A stretch of 64,000 nucleotides of DNA from CAWCGU01 sp963795195 (GCA_963795195.1 CAWCGU010000006.1:434001-498000); one strand, 5' to 3'. Positions 17,561 through 27,173 are shown, numbered from the stretch's first letter. Program-made: numbers and translations. Notes: generated by a model not told the origin, from the sequence alone.

Positions 17561-18270
17561 GGCGCAAGCGCCGTTTCCAGCGCGCCGGGGGCGATCGGCA
17601 GCTCGACCGTGCCCACCGCCCAGGACTCATCGCAGTCGAAGAGGAAGCGCCCGCCGTGGGCGTGGACGATCGTGGAGACGATTCCGAGGCCGTGACCTCT
17701 GCCGGCGGATGCGCGAGACTGCGGTGGATGTCTGACCGGATTCTCGTCTGTCCCCACGCGATTTCGCACCATCAGCCGGAGCCCGGCCGTGGAGGTCGTG
17801 GCCTCGATGACGACCGGAGCGCGGCCGTGCTCGATGGCGTTCGCGATCAGGTTCTCCAGCGCCTGAGCAAGCCGGCGTGGATCGGCCAGCGCCTGAGCCT
17901 GGCCGGCTGACCAGCGCAGCTCAACGGCGGGCTGGCGTAGCGCCGCCGTCCTCGCCGACCAGCGCTCAACGACTCCCTCAACCAGCGGACGCAGTGAAAC
18001 CGGGCGAAGCATGTAGACGGCGGGCACGCCGTGCACGGCCGTGTCGAGGTCCTCGAGTGCCTCGATCACGCGGTCGAGCTGGCGGCCGGCCGCGGCGCCG
18101 TGGCTCAGCAGGCCCAAGGCACCGAGTGGGCGGCGCAGCTCGTGCAGCGCGCGTTCGATGCGCAGTCGACGGTCGTCCTGCGCAGCCCGCTGGCGGCACA
18201 ACACCACCACCAGCGTCCCGCCGAGAACCCAGCCGCAGGCGGCAAGCACCAACACCGCGACACCGCCCAT
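17557..18270 (-). CDS. Membrane-anchored sensor histidine kinase in the Tad operon
   Basis: A short histidine kinase (237 residues). One N-terminal membrane segment (residues 2-27) is followed by a HisKA helix with the phospho-acceptor motif HELRRPLGAL. The HATPase domain has the N-box ENLIANAIEHG and the G-box GHGLGIVSTIVHAHGG. It has no recognisable sensory domain, so the signal may enter through the membrane helix or a partner. I start at the ATG before GGVAVLVLAA, one base after the response-regulator stop. The open frame upstream is antisense-like filler. It forms a two-component pair with the preceding gene. Confidence 0.85.
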   Translation of the reverse strand: MGGVAVLVLAACGWVLGGTLVVVLCRQRAAQDDRRLRIERALHELRRPLGALGLLSHGAAAGRQLDRVIEALEDLDTAVHGVPAVYMLRPVSLRPLVEGVVERWSARTAALRQPAVELRWSAGQAQALADPRRLAQALENLIANAIEHGRAPVVIEATTSTAGLRLMVRNRVGTDENPVRHPPQSRASAGRGHGLGIVSTIVHAHGGRFLFDCDESWAVGTVELPIAPGALETALAP

Positions 18271-18271
18271 T

Positions 18272-19001
18272 TCAGCCCCTCGGCTCCGGCCCGTCGACCA
18301 GTCGGTATCCCACTCCCCAGATGTTGACCACGAAGCGGCCGCCGGCGGGATCGAGCTTGCGCCGCAGGCGGCTCGCGTGGGAGTCAAGCGTTCGCGTCCT
18401 GCCGGCGGCCCGAAATCCCCAGACATCGCGGAGCAACTCGAACTTGGTGAAGACCCTCGTCGGTTCCATGGCCAGTGCTCGCAGCAATTCGAACTCCTTG
18501 TTGGCAAGAGCGACGACCACGCCGTCGACCCGCACCTGGCGGGTCCGGGCGTCGACTTCGAGGTCGCCCACTCGAAGCGGTCCCTGGCGCCGCGGCTGGC
18601 GACGGCGAAGCACGGCGGCCACCCGGGCGCGCAGTTCGGGGTAGTCGAAAGGCTTGACGAGGTAGTCGTCGGCGCCCTCCACCAATCCGCGAACCCGATC
18701 GCTGGAGCCGCGCCGGCCGCTGACCACGATCACCGGGAAGCGTCTCGTCGAAGGGACCGGTCAGGCCGTCGGCCGACCGGATTGCCCGAAGGACGTCGAG
18801 TCCGGAGGCGTCGGGCAAGACGAGATCGAGCAGCAACAGGTCTGGGTGCCGATAGCGGCAGAGCCGCAGCGCATCGGCGGCGGTCGGGGCCGCAAGGGCG
18901 CGGTAGCGGTCCGCCGTCAGGTGGTCGCAAAGCAACTCGAGCGTCGCCGGGTCGTCCTCGCAGACGACGATCGTGGCCAGTTCTTCGACTCGCGGCAACA
19001 T
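18272..19001 (-). pseudogene. OmpR-type response regulator with one apparent single-base insertion
   Basis: The receiver domain (start ATG 19001) shows the acidic pair CEDD and the phospho-acceptor Asp59 in LLLLDLVLPDASG. The second frame continues with VIVVSGRRG, the conserved Lys in YLVKPFDYPEL, and a winged-helix Trans_reg_C domain ending in NIWGVGYRLVD. The frames join at 18735-18737, a GGG on the plus strand. Dropping one base gives ETLPVIVVSG, exactly the expected family sequence, and a protein of about 242 residues. The DUF192 stop overlaps the start by one base. It likely regulates the Tad genes downstream. The broken reading frame is probably a sequence error. Confidence 0.85.
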
Positions 19002-19318
19002 CAACGGCTGACCCCGGCCGGCAGTTCCAGGACCGACCTGGCCGCCCTGACCCTTGCGAACCGGCGCGGCGGCAGATGGCGGCGCGCGAGGGGCGACCCC
19101 GCCTCGTCGAGGAAGCGAAGGTCGAGGTCGAAGCGCATGCCGAAGCTGTGAACCGCGGCGCACCCCGGGATCAGCAGTCCCACCGGGGCGGCCGCACGGT
19201 CCATGAAGGCCAGGCCCAGCAACCGCGCCCGAAACCCCGTTGCCACCGCCACCTCACGGCCAAGCACGGTCGCCGTCGGCGTGTGCTTGAAGCGACCCCC
19301 GTTGTCCAACCGTCCCAT
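19001..19318 (-). CDS. DUF192 family protein, first gene of the Tad-regulator operon
   Basis: A 105-residue DUF192 protein. Family landmarks are the N-terminal strand pair, RLLGLAFMDR (usually R.GLM.R), IPGCAAVHSFGMRFDLDLRFLD (the family's C..VHTFGM.F.iD.vFlD pattern) and a C-terminal VLELPAG. The function of DUF192 is not firmly established. Small DUF192 genes often accompany secretion/pilus loci. Most homologues are exported or lipoproteins, whereas this one has no signal peptide. Its TGA overlaps the response-regulator ATG, giving strong evidence of co-transcription. Confidence 0.8.
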   Translation of the reverse strand: MGRLDNGGRFKHTPTATVLGREVAVATGFRARLLGLAFMDRAAAPVGLLIPGCAAVHSFGMRFDLDLRFLDEAGSPLARRHLPPRRFARVRAARSVLELPAGVSR

Positions 19319-19510
19319 GTCACCAATAAGCCCGCGGTTTCCGGGCGCGCCCCCTGGCGCCGGTTTTGGTCGCCTGCGCCCAAGGTGCAATCGGACGTTC
19401 AGCGCCCCGGGCGACCGTACTCCGAAGCCCGCCATGCGAGAAGATGCTGCTCCCCTCCGGCGCGGGATTTGGGAGGCTCCGGGGGACAAGGAAACCAGGA
19501 ACGATCATCA

Positions 19511-19975
19511 GTGGAGAAAGCAGCCCGTAGGGGCAACTACGACTCCGGAGCCGACTACGTACTCGAGTACGGCGAGCTCCGCTTCTCGTTCAACGAGCAG
19601 GACTTCTCGCAGCGCGTCGAGCAGGCCGCGGTCAAGCTCGACTTCGTCGAGCAGGGCCTCGGCTCCGAGGAACTGCACGACCTGCTCGACCTGGCCGTCA
19701 ACGGCGAGATTCCGGAGCCCGCTTCCGAGCTCGGTCGGCACGTGAATGAGAACTGGGGCGACCTCGTTGGTCCTTCGGACCGCAGCCTCGTCCACTGGCT
19801 TCGCCGGCTCGTCTTCCGTGGCGCCTGGCTCGACCAGCGCGTCAAGGAAGGCGAGCTGGACGTCGTCTACAACGAGCACAGCCAGTCCTTCGGTTACATC
19901 CAGCCGGACCGCAGCGAGGAGCCGATCGAGCTCTCGCGCGAGCCGTCCTGGCGACGGCTGGCCTACAAGCGCTAG
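19511..19975 (+). CDS. Conserved-looking hypothetical protein, acidic, 154 residues
   Basis: I do not recognise the family. The product is acidic and soluble, with the internal phrases YVLEYGELRFSF, LHDLLDLAVNGEIPEP, WLRRLVFRGAWLDQRV and YNEHSQSFGYIQPD, and no signal or membrane segment. The composition looks like a real globular protein. The frame stays open for 490 codons upstream, but that part is Arg/Pro/Ala filler antisense to the Tad regulators, so I start at the GTG before EKAARRGNYDSG. The stop TAG overlaps the convergent rho-like TAG in a shared CTAG, which helps confirm that both genes end here. It is divergent from the DUF192 operon across a 192-bp spacer. Confidence 0.65.
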   Translation: MEKAARRGNYDSGADYVLEYGELRFSFNEQDFSQRVEQAAVKLDFVEQGLGSEELHDLLDLAVNGEIPEPASELGRHVNENWGDLVGPSDRSLVHWLRRLVFRGAWLDQRVKEGELDVVYNEHSQSFGYIQPDRSEEPIELSREPSWRRLAYKR

Positions 19976-21347
19976 AGCGAGCCCAGCAGGTCGGCGTTGG
20001 AAGCCGACCCTTCGATGCGCTGTCGCAGCGCGGCCGCCGCAGCGCGCGGCTCCAGGGCGCTGAGCTCCTCACGCAGGCGGCGCGCGGCGGCAAGTTCGTC
20101 CTCGGAGCGAAGCTCGGGCTCTCCCGAGGCGCGTGTCCCGGAGACCGAAATCGCCGGGAAGACGCCCGCGGCGGCGAGGTCCCCGTCGAGGGTCACGATC
20201 GCGTTCTCTGTGGTCTCGACGGCCTCACGTGCGGCGTCGTCGTCGCCGCTGAAGACGGTTGCCACGACGGTCAGCGACCCCGCGCCGTCCTCGGAGAACT
20301 GGCGCCCGGAACCGAACAGCTTCTTGACGTCCGCCGCATCACGACGGCCCGCCGAGAGCCGCGACAGCGAGTCGACCAGCAGCACTGCGTCACGCCCGGA
20401 CTCGGCCAGGCGCCGCACATGAGCCAGCGCCAGTTGCGCCATCCGATGCTGTTCCGCGGGAGTCATGTCCGCGGTCGCGATCGCGAGACGGGCATCCGGC
20501 AGGTCCTGGCGCCAGCGTGTTGCCTCCTCGGGACGCTCGTCGATCAAAAGCACGACCAGCTCAGCGTCCTCGGTCTTCGTGAGGGCGCCGGCCAGGCCGC
20601 GCAGCAGGGACGTGCGGCCGGAGCGCGGTGGCGCTGAAACCAGCACGCGCTGACCGAGCGCAAGCGGCGCGAGCAGGTCGACGGCACGCACGAGCAGGCT
20701 CTTCGTCGGGGTTACCCGGGTCGCCGAGCTCGAGCCGCCGGCTCGGCGCCACCGGGGTCAGATCATCGAAGTCAACGCGGTCCGCCGCCGGTTCGGCACC
20801 GTTGACGCTCTTCGACCTTGACGAGCGCACGGTGGCGCTCGCCGCGCCGGGGCTCGCGAGCGGGGCCGTCGACCAGGTCGCCCGCGCGCAGCTCGCAGCG
20901 CCTGATCTGGGAAGCGGAGATGTAGACGTCGCCTTCGGCGGCCTCGAGACCCTGCAGGCGCAGGAACCCGAACCGCTGGGGCATCAGGTCGAGAATGCCG
21001 CTGACCTGCTCCGTCGGGGCGTCGTCAGCCGGAGCCTCCTCGGCCTCGGCCTCGGAGTCCCGGTCGTCCCCGTCGCCCGACGCTGCCTGACCTTCAGGCT
21101 CCGCCGGCGCCCCGGCGCGCCGGGATTCCTGTGCCGCCTGCGCGGACTGAGACTCCGGGCGCGCGCCTCGCCGGCGGCGCCCCCGCCGGCGGCGGCCGGA
21201 CGTGGCCTCCTCCTCGCCGTCCCCGGCGGACTGCCGCTTGGAGATCTCTGCGACCAGCTCCTCGCGCCTCAGCATCCGGTAGCGCGGCACGTCCAGCTCA
21301 GCCGCGCGAGCGTGGAGCTCTGCAAGTGTCTGTTCTGTGGGCGACAT
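19972..21347 (-). pseudogene. rho: Rho-like transcription terminator with altered P-loop and two apparent single-base insertions
   Basis: Three frames give one Rho-like protein of about 457 residues. They encode a Rho N-domain (residues 1-40), an Arg/Glu/Ala-rich insert, the primary RNA-binding fold (VSGILDLMPQRFGFLR, then DVYISASQI) and an ATPase domain. Junctions are at 20808-20813 (giving ALVKVESVNGAEP) and 20715-20720 (giving LELGDPVTPTKSLL), each fixed by dropping one base. The Walker A region reads APPRSGRTS where Rho has PPKAGKT, so the catalytic Lys is Arg. The Q-loop/R-loop region is also shortened, with no GGVD segment. IDERPEE and FPAISVSGTR are retained. It may be a divergent paralogue or a decaying copy rather than the housekeeping Rho. 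Confidence 0.75.
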
Positions 21348-21359
21348 GAACGCGGCAGC

Positions 21360-23048
21360 CTACGCGACGCCGCCGGCGACAGGGTCGATGCCCTCCCACT
21401 CGGCCGCCTGCACCCAGGCCTGCGCCTCCTTGCGGCGGCGCTCGTCAGACCAGCCGAGCTCGGCGCCCATCAGTTCGGCGATCCTCGTCACGGACTCAGC
21501 GCCACGCAGCTGCGTGGCGGCGAGCAGACCGAGGCGGGTGCGCCGCAGGAGCACGTCGGCGACCGACTGAGCCTGCTCGAGTCGCGTCGCGATCACCACC
21601 TCCGCGAGCAGGTCGGGGCGGCCGGGGACGATCGGCTGGGCGAGTTCGGGATCGTCGGCTGCGACTCGCAGCACCGCCTTGGCGGCGTGGCCGTAGCGGA
21701 AGGCCAGCTGTTCTGGCGCACCCTCGGGCAGCTCGACATCCCCGAGCTCGGCCGGAACCGCGAGGTCCTCGGCCGTCGCGGGCATCCCCAGCGGGATGTC
21801 GGCCGTGTGGCACGGCGCATCGCGGCCCTCGCGATGGACCATGCGATCGACGACGAGCTTGGCCATCCGCCGCCATGTGGTCAGCTTGCCACCGGTGATG
21901 GTCAGCATCCCCGAAGAGGTCTCATAAAGCTCCTCCTTGCGGGAGATGTCCACGGACTTCTTCGGGTCGCCGGTGGAGATCAGCGGGCGCACACCGGCAT
22001 ATGCCCCAGTCAGGTCGCCGAGGCCGAGCTCGGTGCCGAAATAGCCGTTTACCGCCTCGAGCAGATAGTCGATGTCGCTGCCACTCGGATCGACGTGGCG
22101 CAGGTCTCCCTCGTAGTCGCGGTCTGTGGTCCCGATCAGGGCGCGTCCGTACCAGGGCAGCGCGAAGATGTTGCGCCCCTCCCCCGCTGGGACCACGCAG
22201 GCAGCTTTGAGCGGCAGCTTCTCGAGAGGCAGGATCACGTGGGTCCCGCGGCTGGGAGCGATGCGCGGCACCTCAGCCTCGTCGTGGATCTCCTTCGGCC
22301 GGATTTGATCCGCCCAGACCCCGGTGGCGTTGATGACGTTGTCGGCCTCGACCTCGAAGCGCTCGCCGCTCTCGCCGTCGACGCAGACGACGCCGTCCGC
22401 CCTCTCCCGCTGCGAACGCAGCTCGACCACGTCGCAGCGGTTGAGCATCACCGCACCGAATCGCTCGGCCTCGCCGAGGATCGTCAGCACGAGGCGCACG
22501 TCGTCGGTCTGGCAGTCGTAAAACAGGTAGGCCGAGCCCGGGTCGCGCGAGCTGAGCGCGGGCAGGTGCTCGATCACCTCGTCGCCGGGGATCGTTCGGT
22601 GGCGATCCGGTGCCCAGTAGTCCTGAGCGTCGCGACGTGAGGCGCGATCGCGCCGAGCCTGTCCGACCCGCGAGGTCGCCATCACGTCGTAGAGGTTCAG
22701 CCCCACACCGATCTTGACGTCGCGGCGCTCTTCGCCGAGCGCCGGCACCAGGAAGGGGGTCGGGTAGACCAGGTGAGGAGCGAGCTGAACCATCAGCTGA
22801 CGCTCCAGCAATGCCTCGCGAACCAGACCGAGGTCGAAGTTCTGCAGGTAGCGAAGGCCGCCGTGGACCATCTTCGAAGAGCGGCTCGAGGTTCCGCAGG
22901 CGAAGTCGTCGCGCTCGAGGAGCGCCACCGAATAGCCGCGCGAAGCCGCATCGAGCGCCACCCCGGCCCCGGTGACACCGCCGCCGATGACGACGACGTC
23001 ATAGCGCTCACCTTGGACCGCCGCCAATGCCTGACTTCGCGCGATCAT
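21360..23048 (-). CDS. glpD: FAD-dependent glycerol-3-phosphate dehydrogenase GlpD
   Basis: GlpD oxidises sn-glycerol-3-phosphate to dihydroxyacetone phosphate at the membrane and passes electrons to quinone. The 562-residue protein starts with a Rossmann FAD-binding fold, VVVIGGGVTGAGVALDAASR (residues 19-38). It then has GTSSRSSKMVHGGLRYLQ, a flavin-contacting GlpD signature, and GVRPLIS and TITGGKLTTWRRMAK near the C-terminal domain. It lies 12 bp upstream of the rho-like gene and 8 bp downstream of a nitroreductase gene on the same strand. Confidence 0.95.
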   Translation of the reverse strand: MIARSQALAAVQGERYDVVVIGGGVTGAGVALDAASRGYSVALLERDDFACGTSSRSSKMVHGGLRYLQNFDLGLVREALLERQLMVQLAPHLVYPTPFLVPALGEERRDVKIGVGLNLYDVMATSRVGQARRDRASRRDAQDYWAPDRHRTIPGDEVIEHLPALSSRDPGSAYLFYDCQTDDVRLVLTILGEAERFGAVMLNRCDVVELRSQRERADGVVCVDGESGERFEVEADNVINATGVWADQIRPKEIHDEAEVPRIAPSRGTHVILPLEKLPLKAACVVPAGEGRNIFALPWYGRALIGTTDRDYEGDLRHVDPSGSDIDYLLEAVNGYFGTELGLGDLTGAYAGVRPLISTGDPKKSVDISRKEELYETSSGMLTITGGKLTTWRRMAKLVVDRMVHREGRDAPCHTADIPLGMPATAEDLAVPAELGDVELPEGAPEQLAFRYGHAAKAVLRVAADDPELAQPIVPGRPDLLAEVVIATRLEQAQSVADVLLRRTRLGLLAATQLRGAESVTRIAELMGAELGWSDERRRKEAQAWVQAAEWEGIDPVAGGVA

Positions 23049-23056
23049 CCGATCAA

Positions 23057-23567
23057 CTACTCCAGGTACTCGACGACGTTTTCAGCAGGCTCGCGCTCGG
23101 GCGTGCGTTGCTCCTGTATCGCGGTGCCGAGGTGGATCAGGCTGACGAAATGCTCGCCCTCCCCCATCCCGACCGCGGCCCGCCCCTCCGGGGTGCGCAG
23201 GACTCCCGGGGTTCGCCAGTAGCCGGCCAGCCCCTTGGCGTGCGCGCAGAGCAGGACAATGTAGGCGGCACAGCCGGTCGCCAAAAGGTTCTCCTCGGCT
23301 TTCAATGGGATCCTCACCGCCCTTGCTCGAGCAGACGACGAGCGTCGGCGCGCGGTCGAGTTTTGCGGCCCCCTCGGGGCCGAGAGCCGCCTTCAGGCGA
23401 GCGAGCGAACCCGGGCCCAGCACTCGGAACCGCCAGGGGTTCGTGAGGTGGTGGTTCGGGGCCCAGCGGGCGAGCTCGAAGAGCTCGTCGAGAGTCTCCC
23501 GCGGCACCGGCTCAGGCGCGTAGGCCTTGTGAGTCCGCCGACCACGGACTGCGCTGGCTACATCCAT
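23057..23567 (-). pseudogene. Nitroreductase-family FMN oxidoreductase with one apparent single-base insertion
   Basis: The first frame gives an N-terminal nitroreductase half (RRTHKAYAPEPVPRE, then ARWAPNHHLTNPWRF). The second gives the C-terminal half (LKAEENLLATGCAAYIVLLC, then GEGEHFVSLIHLGTA). The switch is in a GGG at 23307-23309 (plus strand). Removing one base yields EDPLKAEENL and a protein of about 169 residues. Such enzymes use FMN and NAD(P)H to reduce nitro, quinone or enone compounds, and the short form resembles RutE/YdjA-like members. The substrate is unknown. It sits between the cobalamin locus and glpD, 8 bp before glpD. Confidence 0.8.
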
Positions 23568-23591
23568 GGGCGCGAGCGTATCGGCCGACGT

Positions 23592-25539
23592 TCAGGGGAG
23601 CCGCCGCCGGTACCACCAGAACCCCGCAAGCAGAGCAACCGCCCCGCCGCCGAAGGCGGCTGCGACCCACTTGCCGCTCGATCCCTGGTCGTCCTCCGCC
23701 GCGCCGCCGGGGGCGGCCGCGGTCGGCTCGGACTCCGCATAGGCGGCCGTGGCGGTGCTCTGCGCAGTGCCTTTGGACGACGGCTGCGGGTTCGTCCCGG
23801 CCGGGCGATCGCCGGGGCTCCGCCGGGCGTCCACGGCTTGGGGCCTATTCCCAGCCTGGCGACGTGGCTGGGCACCAGCGCCCACCGCGCCCGCGCTCGG
23901 CGAGCCCGCGGACGCCCTCGAGCCAGCACCGCTGCTTGCAGTCCTCTGCGAGGCGCGGCTTGTGGCTGACCTCGGCACGACCGCCAGCGGGAAGGCGGCC
24001 CGGTTAACCGCCAGCAGCGCCTGAGCAGTGACCCAAACCGGAGTTTGGTCGCTCGAGGACGAGTAGCGAAAGTGGCCGTCGGACACCTGGCGAGCCGCCA
24101 GATAGTCGATCGGGCTACGACCGTTGCGCGTCACGCCTGTGGGGTTCAGCCCACCCGCCACCAGACCCTGCACGGCCCAGGCCGTCGACTGGGTGTTGGT
24201 CGGCGCCGATTCCGTCAGGGCCCAGCCTCCGTCGGCGCGCTGGACCCTGGCGCAGGTAGCGCACCGCGCGGTCGAGGGCCTTGCCGGCACCCGCGGCGGC
24301 CAGGCTCTGCGCAACCGCGCCCGCTGAATCGGAGTCGCTGGGGGCGCCGACGACGGCGCCCCAGCCTCCGTCTTCATTCTGCACGCTCGTCAGCCAGCGA
24401 GCTGAACGCCGCAGGCTGGCGTCCGGCTCCCCCGCCGCCGCCAGCGCGAGGATGCCGTAGGCGGTCAGGTTCGGCCAGCTTCTGAACGAGCCGTCGGAGC
24501 CGCGTCGGTCACGCAGCTCCGCGACGAGGTTGCGGCCTCCGAATCCGGTCGAGTCAAGCCCGGCGGCTTCGAGCACGAGGATCGTCCGCTGCAGGTCGTT
24601 TGGCGTCCTGATCGCGCTTGCGCTGGATCGCAGAAAGTCGACCGGACTGAGTCCGGCTTCGGTGAAGTCGAGCGGGTTGATGCCGGCAGCCTCGAGACCC
24701 AACGAAACCCAGGCCGTCATCCCGACGCTCGAATCCGCGCCCGGTGCGACTCCGAAACCGCCGTCGAAGTTCTGAGCTCGCTCGAGGTATCCGACCGCGC
24801 CGTCGCCCTCCTGGGCGCGGGCAGGCTGCACGGTGGTGCTGAAGAACGCGGTCGCGGCGGCAGCCGAAGCCAGTGCGATCAGCAGCATTCCGGCTCCGGC
24901 CTGAAGCCCGCGCCCGATCGCCGGCGGCGCCGGCTGCCAGCGAACCTCGATGCGCTCGCGGAAGCGCAGCAGCATTCGCACCAGCGCGGGGCCCGCGAGG
25001 AGGGCAAAGGCGACGTTGCCGGCGGCGTGGGCGATGTTGAAAGGCAGCCCGCGCGCAGCCAGCGCCAGGTAGCGGTCAAGCGACTGCTCGCCGCCGTATG
25101 TGACCATCACCGAGAGGTCGAGCAGAGCCCCGTAGGCGAGGCCGGCGAAACCGCACCAGAAGGCGAGGCCGAACCTGCCGAGCTTCCGTCCGCTGGCGCC
25201 GGCGAGGGCGGCGCCCCCGATCCCCACCATCCCCCAGCCGCCCATCTGCCAAGGCGTCCACGGACCCTGCCCGAGCCAGAAGTTCGAGACGAGCGCCGCC
25301 AGAGCGCCGACGGCGAAACCGGGCGCGCCGCCGATCGCGTAGCCCGTGAAGAGGACGATGTCGGTGGTCGCCACGACGTTCGGGATCGGCGCTAGAACCA
25401 CTCGGCCGGCAACCGCCAGAGCTGCAAGCGCGGCGACCATCGCGACGATCTTGGCGGACGGCCTCGTGCGCTCGTACCAGAGGCCGCCGCAGACGAGCAC
25501 TCCCACCAAACAGGCGAAGCTGGTCAGCTGCCAGGTCAT
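23592..25539 (-). pseudogene. ECF transporter S-component fused to a prenyltransferase-type repeat domain, one apparent insertion
   Basis: The ATG at 25539 overlaps the ABC-ATPase stop (ATGA). Residues 1-210 form about six membrane helices with NFWLGQGPWTPWQMGGWG, like ECF substrate-binding (S) components. After a further hydrophobic segment come alpha/alpha repeats of the prenyltransferase/squalene-cyclase type, marked by NFDGGFG, NEDGGWG, RADGGWA and a last SDGHF repeat. A Pro/Ala/Ser linker and a C-terminal anchor ending WWYRRRLP follow. A GGG at 24245-24247 interrupts the frame; dropping one base gives YLRQVQRADGGW and about 648 residues. The alpha/alpha barrel fold is that of the N-domain of transcobalamin. 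Operon and riboswitch context suggest cobalamin capture outside and S-component transport inside. Confidence 0.8.
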
Positions 25540-27173
25540 CGGGCCGCCGCTCCTTGTTCCCGCAACTCGCGCAGCAGCCGTGCGCCCTCGGCCGGGGCGA
25601 CCGCACCGTCGCCGCCGTCGCCCAGGATGCGCGCCACCTCGGTTGCGAAGTACCAGCCTCCCGAGAGAATCTCCTCGCGGCTGCCGTCCGCGATCACCAC
25701 CCCGCCACCGAGCAGCACGACGCGGTCGCACAACGACGCTGCGAATTCGACGTCATGTGTGGCGACGACGACCGCTGAGCCCGCAGACGCGAAGCCGCGC
25801 AGGCGATCGGCCAACTCGTCCTTGCGGCCACGGTCCATCCCCCGGGTCGGCTCGTCGAGGCAGATGACGCCGGGGAGCTCCTCCCCGCGGCCCGCGACCA
25901 CGATCGCCAGCGCCAGTCGCTGGCGCTCGCCGCCGGAGAGGTCACGGGGGTCACGATCGACCGCCCACTCGAGCCCGATCTCGCGAAGCGCCGCGAGCCC
26001 GGCCTCCCCGGGCAACTCGTCGCCGACCCTTTCGCGGACCAGAAAGTCGCTCGGATTCTGGGTCAGCAGCGCGATGCCTGAAGGCGCCGACGCCGCGCCG
26101 CGGACCGGGTCCACGAGTCCGGCACAGGCCCGCAGCAGGGTGCTCTTGCCGGCCCCGTTTCGCCCCATCAGCGCAATTCGCTCACCCGCCCTGACCTCGA
26201 GATCGAGGCCGCTCAGAACCTCCGCGGGGCCGTCGCCGGCGTCGAGCTCGACCCAGAGGTCGGCAACCTGGAGCGCACAAGCGCAAGCCGTCGTCCGAAC
26301 GGGTCTTTGCGCGGCAGGCCGTGGAGCCGGCGGGGCCGTCTGCTTCAAGCCCCGATCAGCCAGCGTCCGCCGCGCCTCCTTTACCCCGACAGGCAGCGGA
26401 TCGAGACCGGCGAGGGAGAAGAGCGTCGCCCCCGGCGTGGCCAGCGGCGGATCCGCGGCAACCGCCCAATCCAGGAATGCGTCGGCTTCGCCGTCGAACG
26501 CGACTCGCCCGGACTGAAGGGCGACGACGCGCTCCGCAGCGGAGAGACAGCGCTCGATTCGGTGCTCTCCGAGCAGCACCGCCGTCCCCCATTGCTCGTT
26601 CAGCCTGCGCAACAGCGAGATCAGTTCGTCACCGGCGACGGGGTCCAGCTGCGAGGTCGGTTCGTCGAGCAGGACCAGCGCCGGCCGGGCGACCAGCGCC
26701 GCGGCCAAGCCAACCCGCTGCAGTTCGCCGCCCGAAAGCGTGTCCGTCGTGCGATCGAGCAGATGCGGTATGGCCAACGCAAGAGCCACCTCCTCGACGG
26801 CCCGCGCCCGAGCGGCCGGAGGTTCGCCGTGCAGCTCCAGCGGCAGCATCAACTCCGAACGGACCGTGGTCGAGACAACCTGCGTCTCGGGATCCTGCGC
26901 GACGAAGCCCGCCACCCGGGCCAGCTCGCCTGGTCCCGACTCGCGCGTGTCCATGCCCGCGACGATGACGCGGCCCGAGAACTCGCCACCGTGGAAGTGG
27001 GGCACGAGCCCGCAGGCCGCCCGCAACAGGGTCGTCTTGCCCGATCCGGAGCGACCGACGAGCAGCACGAGCTCGCCGGGCTCGATCACGAGGCTGACCT
27101 CCTCGAGGGCCGGGGCCTGCGCTCCCGGGTAGTTGTACGAGAGGGACTCCACAATCAGCGCCGGCTCAGACAT
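25536..27173 (-). CDS. ecfA: ECF transporter ATPase with two fused nucleotide-binding domains (EcfA/EcfA')
   Basis: One polypeptide of 545 residues carries both ABC ATPases of an energy-coupling-factor transporter. The first domain has Walker A GRSGSGKTT (39-47), the signature LSGGELQRVGLA and Walker B LVLLDEPTSQLDP. The second has GRNGAGKST, LSGGERQRLALA and VICLDEPTRGMD. ECF transporters normally use two separate ATPases, and fusions occur in actinobacteria. It overlaps ecfT by 8 bp and the S-component gene by 4 bp. With these it forms a complete ECF module on the cytoplasmic face, here most likely for cobalamin. Confidence 0.92.
   Translation of the reverse strand: MSEPALIVESLSYNYPGAQAPALEEVSLVIEPGELVLLVGRSGSGKTTLLRAACGLVPHFHGGEFSGRVIVAGMDTRESGPGELARVAGFVAQDPETQVVSTTVRSELMLPLELHGEPPAARARAVEEVALALAIPHLLDRTTDTLSGGELQRVGLAAALVARPALVLLDEPTSQLDPVAGDELISLLRRLNEQWGTAVLLGEHRIERCLSAAERVVALQSGRVAFDGEADAFLDWAVAADPPLATPGATLFSLAGLDPLPVGVKEARRTLADRGLKQTAPPAPRPAAQRPVRTTACACALQVADLWVELDAGDGPAEVLSGLDLEVRAGERIALMGRNGAGKSTLLRACAGLVDPVRGAASAPSGIALLTQNPSDFLVRERVGDELPGEAGLAALREIGLEWAVDRDPRDLSGGERQRLALAIVVAGRGEELPGVICLDEPTRGMDRGRKDELADRLRGFASAGSAVVVATHDVEFAASLCDRVVLLGGGVVIADGSREEILSGGWYFATEVARILGDGGDGAVAPAEGARLLRELREQGAAAR

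Noticed and set aside
18041..19510. 490-codon N-terminal extension in frame with the hypothetical protein ending at 19975
   Set aside because: Antisense to the histidine kinase, response regulator and DUF192 genes and of filler composition. Only the last 154 codons look like protein.
20628..22640. 670-codon plus-strand open frame across rho and glpD
   Set aside because: It is the antisense shadow of glpD and the rho-like gene, with no recognisable domain.
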